From: Jiangella aurantiaca
GTDB taxonomy: Bacteria > Actinomycetota > Actinomycetes > Jiangellales > Jiangellaceae
DNA: 64,000 nucleotides
Direction of reading: 5' to 3'
Assembly: GCF_004349105.1 (NCBI RefSeq)
Contig: NZ_SMLB01000021.1
Span: forward strand, 1-64,000
Each line of letters begins with the position of its first letter. The stretch's first letter is position 1. The position numbers and the translations under genes are program-made. Positions 54,882 through 64,000 of this stretch are shown here, piece by piece. The notes below the pieces were generated by a model that had not been told where the DNA came from, ran no database searches, and worked only from the letters and a program-made list of their open reading frames with translations.

Positions 54882-56399
54882 TCAGAACAGCGCGCCCTGA
54901 CCGTGCTCGACAGGCGCCGGCTCGGGCAGCGGCCGTGGGCCCCAGCGCCGCCCGTGCAGGGGGCGCCGGCGGTCGTCCACGAGATCCTCGTCGTCGTCGC
55001 GGAGGCGATACTTGCGCAGGTGGGGCTCGATCCGGGCCCGCAGCCAGTCGCGGTAGCGCTGGTCGGAGTAGGAGCCGCTGTGGTAGAGCCGCCGGTACAG
55101 CGGCAGCAGGTCGGGCCGGGTGGACTCGAGCCAGCCGAGGTACCACTCGCGGGCGCCGGGTCGCAGGTGCAGCGGGATGTAGCTGATGCCCGTCGCGCCG
55201 GCGTCGGCGACGGCCGCGACCAGCGCGGACAGGTGCTCCTCGGAGTCGGTGAGCCCGGGCAGGATCGGCGCCAGCAGGACGGTGCACGGCAGCCCGGCCT
55301 CGCGCACCGAACGTACCAGCTCCAGGCGCGCCTTCGGCGTGGGCGTGCCGGGCTCCACCGAGCGGTGCAACCGCTCATCGAGCAGTGCCAGCGACACCCC
55401 GACACCGACCTGGACGTCCTCAGCGGCGCGCTGCAGCAGCGGCAGGTCGCGGCGGAGCAGCGTGCCCTTGGTGAGGATGCTGAACGGCGTGCCGGACCCG
55501 GCCAGCGCCTCGATGACGCCCGGCATCAGGCGGTACCGGCCCTCGGCCCGCTGGTAAGGGTCGGTGTTGGTTCCCATCGCGACGTGCTCGCGCGACCACG
55601 TGCGGCGGCTGACCTCGCGCCGCAGCACCTCGGCGACGTTGACCTTGACGATGACCTGACGGTTGAAGTCGTCGCCGGCGTCGAGGTCGAGGTAGGTGTG
55701 GGTGTTGCGGGCGAAGCAGTTGTGGCTGACGACGCCGTGCGCGATGAAGTCGCCGGTGCCGGTGGTGAGGTCGAACATCGGCAGGTCGACGTCCATCGGC
55801 CGGACGTAGCTGACGTTCAGAGCGTCGTCGGCCCGCACCGCCGCGCCGACGACGCTGCGCCGCAGGCCCATCAGGCGGTCGCGGGTGGTGAGGTAGGGAC
55901 GGGGCGGCTCACCCTCGGCGGCCGGCGTCACGTGCTTCCAGCCGTCGGGGGTGAGGAACCGGTGGTCACCGCTGGCGACGATCGAGGTGCCGCCGTCGAG
56001 CTCGACGCGGAACGCCGGCTTCGACGTGCGCCAGTGGTCGAGCACCTGGGTACGCACCAGTCGCCGGCTCAGTCCTTCGAGCCGGGTCCCGAGCACCCGG
56101 TCGCCCGGCCGCACCCGGGCCAGCGGGATGGTGGAGCCGTCGGCCATGCCGATGGGCGCGTACCCGGACAGGCAGTACGTGCACGCGTGGCTGCAGCCGC
56201 GGTACGGGTTCACCGTCCACCGGAACGGCACGTGGGACGCCTCCGGCACCTTGTTCAGCGCCGACTTGGACGTCACCTCGTGAAACGTGATGCCGTCGAA
56301 CTCCGGTGTGCGCACGCTGCGGACCAGCCCCGACAGCCGCTGCAACCCCGGCAGCGCCGCGCCGTCGGTGACCGCGAGCTCCTGACCTTCCCAACGCAC
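54882..56399 (-). CDS. Rv2578c-family radical SAM protein interrupted by a mini-intein
   Basis: A 505-residue precursor. The 353-residue host protein has the radical SAM motif CX3CX2C split by the intein: Cys69 and Cys73 come before it, and the third iron-sulfur ligand is supplied only after splicing, when Cys228 takes the place of Cys76. Later segments are MGTNTDPYQRAEGRYRLMPG and PFSILTKGTLLRRDLPLL, typical of the Rv2578c group. The function of that group is unknown. Its place beside hisS and the MBL gene matches mycobacteria. Confidence 0.88.
   Translation of the reverse strand: MRWEGQELAVTDGAALPGLQRLSGLVRSVRTPEFDGITFHEVTSKSALNKVPEASHVPFRWTVNPYRGCSHACTYCLSGYAPIGMADGSTIPLARVRPGDRVLGTRLEGLSRRLVRTQVLDHWRTSKPAFRVELDGGTSIVASGDHRFLTPDGWKHVTPAAEGEPPRPYLTTRDRLMGLRRSVVGAAVRADDALNVSYVRPMDVDLPMFDLTTGTGDFIAHGVVSHNCFARNTHTYLDLDAGDDFNRQVIVKVNVAEVLRREVSRRTWSREHVAMGTNTDPYQRAEGRYRLMPGVIEALAGSGTPFSILTKGTLLRRDLPLLQRAAEDVQVGVGVSLALLDERLHRSVEPGTPTPKARLELVRSVREAGLPCTVLLAPILPGLTDSEEHLSALVAAVADAGATGISYIPLHLRPGAREWYLGWLESTRPDLLPLYRRLYHSGSYSDQRYRDWLRARIEPHLRKYRLRDDDEDLVDDRRRPLHGRRWGPRPLPEPAPVEHGQGALF
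55719..56174 (-). other. Mini-intein (Hint domain, 152 residues) inside the radical SAM gene
   Basis: Residues 76-227 of the precursor. Block A is CLSGYAPIGMADGSTIPLAR with the nucleophile Cys76; block B is GDHRFLTPDG; block F is the MFDLTTGTGDFIAHG region; block G is VVSHN followed by the +1 Cys228. No LAGLIDADG or HNH endonuclease is present, so it can splice but not home on its own. Confidence 0.9.
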
Positions 56400-56452
56400 T
56401 CATCCATTCGAACACATGTTCGGTGTAGACACAAGCCCACGCCGAGCAGGTG

Positions 56453-57733
56453 CTAGACGAGCCGCTGGAGGTGCGTGACCAGCCCGTTCAGCGAGATCGC
56501 CTGCTGCTCCCCCGTCGCCAGGTCCTTCACCTGGGCGACGCCTGCGGCGAGATCGCGCTCGCCGACGACGACGGCGTACCTCGCGCCGCTGCGGTCGGCG
56601 GCCTTCATGGCGCCCTTGAGGCCGCGGCCGCCGGTGGCGAAGTCGGCCGCGACACCCGCCCGCCGCAGCTGCGTCACCAGGCCGAACGCCCACGCCGCCG
56701 CCTCGTCGCCGAGCGGGACGGCGAACACCTGGACGCCGGTGACTCCCGGCAGCGGCAACCCCTCGGCCTCCATGGCCAGTAGCGTTCGATCGGCGCCGAG
56801 CGCCCAGCCCACACCCGGCAGCGCCGGCCCGCCGATCAGCTCCGACAGCCCGTCGTACCGGCCGCCGCCGCCCACCGCGGACTGCGAGCCGAGCCCGTCG
56901 TGCACGAATTCGAACAGCGTGCGGGTGTAGTAGTCGAGGCCGCGCACCAGCCGCGGGTCGTCCTCGAACTCGACCCCGGCCGACGTCAGCAGCGAGCGGA
57001 CGGTGTCGTGGTGCGCGCGATCCGACGGCGACAGGAAGTCGGTGACCACGGGCGCCGAGGCCAGCGCCTTCTGGATCTCCGAGCGCTTGTCGTCGAGCAC
57101 CCGCAGCGGGTTGATCTCGACCCGGCGAGCGGTCTCGTCGTCGAGGTCGAGGCCGCGCAGGTAGTCCTGCAGCGCGGCCCGGTAGGCCGGCCGCGACTCG
57201 TGCGACCCGAGCGAGTTCAGCAGCACCCGCACGCCGGTCAGGCCGAGCGCGCGGTAGGCATCGACGGCGAGCACGATCAGCTCGGCATCGCTGGCGGGGT
57301 CCTCGGTGCCCAGGATCTCCGCGCCGACCTGCGAGAAGTGCCGGTAGCGGCCCTTCTGCGGCCGCTCGTAGCGGTAGTACGAGCCGGAGTACCAGAGCTT
57401 CACCGGCAGCGCGCCGCGGTGCAGGCCGTTCTCGAGGACGGCGCGCAGCACGGGCGCCGTTCCCTCGGGCCGCAGCGTGACGTCGTCGCCGCCGCGGGTG
57501 GTGAAGGAGTACATCTCCTTGGTGACGATGTCCGTCGACTCGCCGACACCGCGGGCGAACAGCGTCGTCTCCTCGAAGCTGGGCGTCTCGACGTAGCCGT
57601 AGCCGGCCGAGCGCAGCGGCGCGGCCATGGCGTCGCGGACGGCGAGCATGGCCTCGCCGCGCGGCGGCACGAGGTCGAAGGTGCCCTTCGGGGCACGGAA
57701 GGTTCGCCGGTCGCCGGAGTGGTTCGTTGTCAC
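56453..57733 (-). CDS. hisS: Histidyl-tRNA synthetase
   Basis: A 426-residue class II HisRS. Motif 1 region is [14 protein letters not shown], motif 2 is [15 protein letters not shown], the histidine-specific loop is [15 protein letters not shown] and motif 3 is [16 protein letters not shown]. The C-terminal anticodon domain follows. It lies 45 bp after the MBL-fold gene on the same strand. Confidence 0.96.
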   Translation of the reverse strand: MTTNHSGDRRTFRAPKGTFDLVPPRGEAMLAVRDAMAAPLRSAGYGYVETPSFEETTLFARGVGESTDIVTKEMYSFTTRGGDDVTLRPEGTAPVLRAVLENGLHRGALPVKLWYSGSYYRYERPQKGRYRHFSQVGAEILGTEDPASDAELIVLAVDAYRALGLTGVRVLLNSLGSHESRPAYRAALQDYLRGLDLDDETARRVEINPLRVLDDKRSEIQKALASAPVVTDFLSPSDRAHHDTVRSLLTSAGVEFEDDPRLVRGLDYYTRTLFEFVHDGLGSQSAVGGGGRYDGLSELIGGPALPGVGWALGADRTLLAMEAEGLPLPGVTGVQVFAVPLGDEAAAWAFGLVTQLRRAGVAADFATGGRGLKGAMKAADRSGARYAVVVGERDLAAGVAQVKDLATGEQQAISLNGLVTHLQRLV

Positions 57734-57778
57734 GTCGCTTCAGTCCTAGAAGGTGCGGGTGGAATCGTGTTCACGTCT

Positions 57779-58444
57779 CTACAGTCCTCGCAGGTACGGG
57801 TTGGATGCGCGTTCCCGGTCGAGGGTCGACGCCGCGCCGTGGCCGGGCCGGACGGTGGTGAGTCCGGGCAGCTCGTCATCCGACGCGAGCCGGGTCAGCG
57901 TCGCGCGCATCAGCGCGTCGTCGCCGCCCGGCATGTCGGTGCGGCCCACCGTGCCTGCGAACAGCACGTCGCCGGTGAAGACGACGGCGTCGCCGGGCGC
58001 GTAGTAGAGCGTCGACCCCTCGGTATGGCCGGGAGCGTGGATCGCGCGCAGTCCGACGCCGGCGAGGTCCAGCTCGGTCTCGGTGCCACCGAACGGCCGG
58101 ACGTCGGCCGGCTGCGTCCAGTCGGCGCCGAACTGGGCGAACTGTGCCGCCAGCTGCGGCCCGAGCGAGCCCAGCGGGTCAGCCAGCCGGTAGGCGTCAC
58201 CTTCATGCAGGTGGACGGGGAGGTCACGGTCGCGGCAGAGCTCGCTCAGCGCATACGTGTGGTCGAGGTGGCCATGGGTGACGAGGACGGCGGCCGGCTC
58301 CAGGGAGTGCTCGGCGAACACCTTCTGCAGCTGCTCGGCGACCCCGATGCCGGGGTCGATCACGACGCACTCGCGGCCGTCGTCGGCCGCCACGACGTAG
58401 CAGTTGGTGCCCAGCACGGGGGCGACAACGGTGAGCAGGAGCAC
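57779..58444 (-). CDS. MBL-fold metallo-hydrolase (glyoxalase II-like)
   Basis: A 221-residue metallo-beta-lactamase-fold protein. The HxHxDH motif is VTHGHLDHTYA, later ligands are in IHAPGHTEGSTLY and VFTGDVLFAGTVGRTD, and the tail RPGHGAASTLDRER carries the last His. It matches the gene found beside hisS in mycobacteria. A thioester or persulfide substrate is likely but not proven. It is divergent from the cyclophilin gene across 147 bp. Confidence 0.9.
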   Translation of the reverse strand: MLLLTVVAPVLGTNCYVVAADDGRECVVIDPGIGVAEQLQKVFAEHSLEPAAVLVTHGHLDHTYALSELCRDRDLPVHLHEGDAYRLADPLGSLGPQLAAQFAQFGADWTQPADVRPFGGTETELDLAGVGLRAIHAPGHTEGSTLYYAPGDAVVFTGDVLFAGTVGRTDMPGGDDALMRATLTRLASDDELPGLTTVRPGHGAASTLDRERASNPYLRGL

Positions 58445-58591
58445 CCAGGAAGGTTACCGGCGGGCCACTCATCGCCGCGAACTCGTTATCTGATTCGGGC
58501 CGTGTACTGCCTAGACTGTCCCCGCGTACCACACGCGGAAGGGGGGTCCTCGGGTCCCCTCATCGTTCTCGAAGGACCGGGAGGATGGCTG

Positions 58592-59389
58592 GTGGCCCAG
58601 TCTGCCAAGCAACGCCGGCGTGAGCTCGCGCGCCAGCACTACGAGCGCCAGCGGGCCCGCCGGGCCGCGGAGACCCAGAAGCGGCGGAAGATCGGCATCG
58701 TCGTCGGCGCCGTGATCGTGGCGGTGGCCCTGGTCATGGGCACGCTCCTGGTGTCGGGCGCGCTCGGCGGCGACGACGATCCCGTCGCGGCCGGTTCCGA
58801 CCCCGCGCCGTCGGCCGATGCCGCCACTGGCACCTGCGACTACCGCGCCGCCGGCGAGTCGGCCGTCCCGGACCTCGGCACGCCGCCGGCCATCGATCCC
58901 GCCGCGCTCACGACGCCGCTGCCCACCACGGCGACTCTGACGATCAACGGGGCACCGGTCACCGTCACGCTCGACGCCGGCGCGCCGTGCACCGTCAACT
59001 CGCTGGCCTTCCTGGCCGCCGCCGGGTACTACAACGGCACCACCTGCCACCGCCTGACGACATCGGACAGCCTGAAGGTGCTGCAGTGCGGCGACCCGAC
59101 CGGCACCGGCTCCGGCGGCCCTGGCTACGAGTACGACAACGAGAACACCGACGGCGCCACCTACCCGGCCGGTACGGTGGCGATGGCCAACGCCGGCGCG
59201 AACACCAACGGCAGCCAGTTCTTCCTGGTGTACGGCGACTCCCAGCTGCCACCGGACTACACCGTCTTCGGCCAGATCACCACTGGTCTGGACGTGATCA
59301 CTGGTATCGCCGACGCTGGGACCGACAATGGATCAGAGGATGGCGCGCCCATCACCCCGGTCACCCTCGACTCCGTCACCACCGCCTGA
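58592..59389 (+). CDS. ppiB: Membrane-anchored peptidyl-prolyl cis-trans isomerase (cyclophilin)
   Basis: A 265-residue protein: a basic, coiled N-terminus (residues 1-32), one membrane segment (about 33-55, IGIVVGAVIVAVALVMGTLLV), a low-complexity linker, and an extracytoplasmic cyclophilin domain. Family residues are seen in TTCHRLTT (FHR variant) and TNGSQFFLVYGDS. The GTG at 58592 follows GGGAGG by seven bases. The same gene flanks relA in mycobacteria. Confidence 0.92.
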   Translation: MAQSAKQRRRELARQHYERQRARRAAETQKRRKIGIVVGAVIVAVALVMGTLLVSGALGGDDDPVAAGSDPAPSADAATGTCDYRAAGESAVPDLGTPPAIDPAALTTPLPTTATLTINGAPVTVTLDAGAPCTVNSLAFLAAAGYYNGTTCHRLTTSDSLKVLQCGDPTGTGSGGPGYEYDNENTDGATYPAGTVAMANAGANTNGSQFFLVYGDSQLPPDYTVFGQITTGLDVITGIADAGTDNGSEDGAPITPVTLDSVTTA

Positions 59390-59405
59390 CCCCGATGAGG
59401 ACACC

Positions 59406-60863
59406 GTGACGAACACGACTGGTAGCCCCGAGCACGACGACGCGGCGACATCCGCCGCCGAGGTCGAGCCCACGGCCCCCGAGTCCCCCGGCGCCGCCGA
59501 GTCGGCGCCGACGCCCGAAGCCGCCGCGCCGCCCGAGCCCGCGCCGGCCCCCGAGCCTGCCGAGGCTGAGGCTGCGGCCGAGCCGCCCGAGCCCGCAGCG
59601 CCGGCAGAGCCCGCCCCGCCCGCGGCACCCACCGTCGCGTCCAACGACTGGGGCCGGGTCGACGAGAACGGCGAGGTGTACGTCCGCACCGCCGAGGGCG
59701 AGCGGCACATCGGCTCGTGGCAGGTCGGCAAGCCCGAGGAGGCGCTGGCCTTCTTCGTCCGCAAGTACGAGGACCTCGCGGTCCAGGTCGACCTGCTGGA
59801 GACCCGCCTGGAGTCCGGCGCCGCGGCACCCGACGACACCGCCCAGGGCGTCGCGAAGGTGCGCGCGCAGCTGGCCGAGGCGCACGCCATCGGCGACCTC
59901 GCCGCGCTGGCCGGTCGGCTCGATGCGCTCGACGCCCGCATCGCCGAGCGGCGGGCCGAGCGCCGCGCCGCGCGGGCGCGAGCGCTGGAGGAGGCGCGCG
60001 GCCGCAAGGAGCAGATCGCGTCGCAGGCGGAGAGCATCGCCGAGGGCAACGACTGGCGCAACGGCGCCGACACACTGCGCGGCCTGCTCGAGGAGTGGAA
60101 GTCGCTGCCGCGGCTGGACCGCGCCACCGACGACGAGCTGTGGCGCCGGTTCTCCTCGGCGCGGACGCACTACACCCGCCGGCGCAAGGCGCACTTCTCC
60201 GAGCTGGCCGAGCGCCGCGACGAGGCCCGCGTCATCAAGGAGCGCATCCTCGCCGAGGCCGAGGAGATCTGCACGTCCACCGACTGGGGCCCGACGTCGC
60301 GGCGGTACCGCGAGCTGATGTCGCAGTGGAAGGCCGCTGGGCCGGCGCCGCGCGGCGTCGAAGACAGCCTCTGGAAGAGGTTCCGGGCCGCCCAGGACAC
60401 CTTCTTCGGCGCCCGGGCCGAGCAGCAGTCCAAGCGCGACGACGAGCAGCAGGCCAACCTCGCGGTCAAGGAGGGCATCCTCGCCGAGGCCGAGGCGCTG
60501 CTGCCGATCACCGACTGGAAGGCCGCACGCCAGCAGCTGCGGACCCTGCAGGAGCGCTGGGAGGAGGCCGGGCACGTCCCGCGCGACGCCATGCGGTCGG
60601 TCGAGGGCCGCATGCGCCGGGTCGAGGACGCCATCCGCGAGGCCGAGCAGAACGAGTGGCAGCGGTCGAACCCCGAGGCCCGGGCCCGTGCCCAGGCCAC
60701 GGTCACCCAGCTAGAGGCGTCGATCGCCGACCTCGAGCGGCAGGCCGCCAAGGCGCGCGATACCGGCAACGACCGGAAGCTGCGCGAGGCCGAGGAGGCC
60801 ATCACGGCCCGCAAGTCCTGGCTCGAGCAGGCCCAGCAGGCGCTGGACGAGTTCACCAGCTGA
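59406..60863 (+). CDS. DUF349 domain protein
   Basis: A 485-residue acidic, largely helical protein. A proline- and alanine-rich N-terminal tail (residues about 10-75) precedes three repeated DUF349 units, seen as ADTLRGLLEEWKSLPRLDR, YRELMSQWKAAGPAPRGVED and RQQLRTLQERWEEAGHVPRD. A coiled coil ends the protein. DUF349 proteins are conserved in actinobacteria with unknown function. The GTG at 59406 follows GAGG by five bases. Confidence 0.88.
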   Translation: MTNTTGSPEHDDAATSAAEVEPTAPESPGAAESAPTPEAAAPPEPAPAPEPAEAEAAAEPPEPAAPAEPAPPAAPTVASNDWGRVDENGEVYVRTAEGERHIGSWQVGKPEEALAFFVRKYEDLAVQVDLLETRLESGAAAPDDTAQGVAKVRAQLAEAHAIGDLAALAGRLDALDARIAERRAERRAARARALEEARGRKEQIASQAESIAEGNDWRNGADTLRGLLEEWKSLPRLDRATDDELWRRFSSARTHYTRRRKAHFSELAERRDEARVIKERILAEAEEICTSTDWGPTSRRYRELMSQWKAAGPAPRGVEDSLWKRFRAAQDTFFGARAEQQSKRDDEQQANLAVKEGILAEAEALLPITDWKAARQQLRTLQERWEEAGHVPRDAMRSVEGRMRRVEDAIREAEQNEWQRSNPEARARAQATVTQLEASIADLERQAAKARDTGNDRKLREAEEAITARKSWLEQAQQALDEFTS

Positions 60864-60996
60864 CGCGCCGTCGGTGCGGGGCGCCGAGCCAGGGCGACCA
60901 TGGCTGGGGCCATGACCGGCCCGACGACATCCGAAAGCGAGTTGAGGCCGACCGGCGAGGTCCCTGGCGGCAGAGAGTCCCACAAGGGAGAAGGAA

Positions 60997-63297
<2,301 letters not shown>

Positions 63298-63382
63298 AGG
63301 CCCCCTCTCGTCCCGTGTGAAGGACACAACACAGTTTAGGGGGTCGCTGTTCCCGACGGGTAACTCCGCGTCACGACGCCCG

Positions 63383-63446
63383 TGATCATCAACCCTTTTG
63401 CGCTGCCACGGCGACTGCCACGGCGACACAAAAGGTTGATGATCAG
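63383..63446. repeat. TGATCATCAACC hairpin, family B copy 2
   Basis: TGATCATCAACCcTTTTGcg (63383-63402) pairs with its complement at 63428-63446 with one bulged base. The loop is a perfect 12-bp tandem repeat (TGCCACGGCGAC at 63404-63415 and 63416-63427). It lies between apt and relA, so it may attenuate read-through. Confidence 0.82.
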
Positions 63447-63451
63447 GGCTC

Positions 63452-63997
63452 CTAGACGAGCAGCAGCGACTGGACGTTGACGTCGGGCAGCTTGGCCCGG
63501 CCGCCGAGGAAGCCCAGCTCCATGAGGATGCCGACCCCGACGACGTCGGCACCGGCGGCGCGGACGAGGTCGACGGTCGCGCGGACGGTGCCGCCAGTCG
63601 CGAGCACGTCGTCGACGATGAGGACGCGCTCGCCGGGCTGGAAGGCGTCGACGTGGACCTCGATGGTCGCCTCGCCGTACTCCAGCGCGTAGCTGGCGGC
63701 CGTGGTCGCCCACGGCAGCTTGCCCTGCTTGCGGATCGGGACGAAGCCGGCGCCCAGCCGATGCGCGACCGGCGCGCCGAGGATGAACCCGCGCGCCTCG
63801 ATGCCCACGACGACGTCGACGTCCTCGCCGCCGACCGCGCCGAGCAGCTCGACCGTCGTGTCGAACGCGGCGGGGTCGCGCAGCAGCGGCGTGATGTCCT
63901 TGAACACCACGCCCGGTTCCGGCCAGTCGGGGACGTCCCGGATACGGGAGAGCAGCAGGTCGCGGTCGGAGTCGGCGATCGCCCGGGAGTTCGTCAC
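63452..63997 (-). CDS. apt: Adenine phosphoribosyltransferase
   Basis: A 181-residue purine-salvage enzyme that makes AMP from adenine and PRPP. The PRPP-binding motif is [14 protein letters not shown], and the adenine site regions are VFKDITPLL and [16 protein letters not shown]. The GTG at 63997 is three bases from the window edge, so an upstream start cannot be excluded, but the length fits the family. Order apt-relA matches mycobacteria. Confidence 0.93.
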   Translation of the reverse strand: MTNSRAIADSDRDLLLSRIRDVPDWPEPGVVFKDITPLLRDPAAFDTTVELLGAVGGEDVDVVVGIEARGFILGAPVAHRLGAGFVPIRKQGKLPWATTAASYALEYGEATIEVHVDAFQPGERVLIVDDVLATGGTVRATVDLVRAAGADVVGVGILMELGFLGGRAKLPDVNVQSLLLV

Positions 63998-64000
63998 GAG

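Overview
The window reads as the chromosome of a very GC-rich actinobacterium. Two stretches keep the gene order of the Mycobacterium tuberculosis Rv2551c-Rv2584c neighbourhood, recalled from general knowledge: prepilin peptidase-aroE-mltG-ruvX-alaS at 1.2-7.9 kb, and aspS, an Rv2578c-type radical SAM gene, hisS, an MBL-fold hydrolase, a cyclophilin, a DUF349 gene, relA and apt at 52.8-64 kb. rarA (16.8-18.2 kb) is a core island between them. A Jiangella-like genus is possible but cannot be proven from the sequence. No tRNA, rRNA, CRISPR array, integrase or transposase was seen.

Accessory block 1 (8.0-16.8 kb) holds a YdeI-like gene and a VOC gene with a divergent WYL regulator, a beta-lactamase-fold lipoprotein with a two-component system, and a TetR/FAD-monooxygenase module. 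That module is flanked by direct copies of the intergenic DNA it interrupts, so it looks inserted between the beta-lactamase gene and a Gfo/Idh-type oxidoreductase gene.

Accessory block 2 (18.2-49.3 kb) is the most interesting part. It encodes five exported beta-propeller proteins, two DHDPS/NAL-family aldolase-like enzymes, two NAD(P)-dependent epimerase/dehydrogenases, two DegT-family PLP enzymes, two canonical amidohydrolases each paired with a paralog that has lost its metal ligands, an ABC sugar-type importer without its own ATPase, a 1.3-kb-residue heparinase II/III-like protein with three lectin-like repeats, and one regulator with a C-terminal winged helix. Seven copies of a 20-bp palindrome (consensus near ATTWCGGYCYWGRCCGAAAT) lie only in the promoter regions of these transcription units. 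The block therefore looks like one regulon, probably for breaking down, importing and converting a uronic-acid- or amino-sugar-containing glycan. I infer the substrate; the shared operator is seen directly.

Accessory block 3 (49.2-52.6 kb) is a likely antibiotic-resistance unit: ABC-F ATPase, Uma2-type protein, an 18-residue leader peptide with an R-P-R motif, and an Erm-type rRNA methyltransferase, all on the minus strand.

Other notable items are a mini-intein splitting the radical SAM cysteine motif, a pair of identical-length (72 bp) palindromic repeats at convergent gene ends, a TGATCATCAACC hairpin family, and an inverted pair of about 95-bp elements flanking the 28-34 kb part of the regulon.
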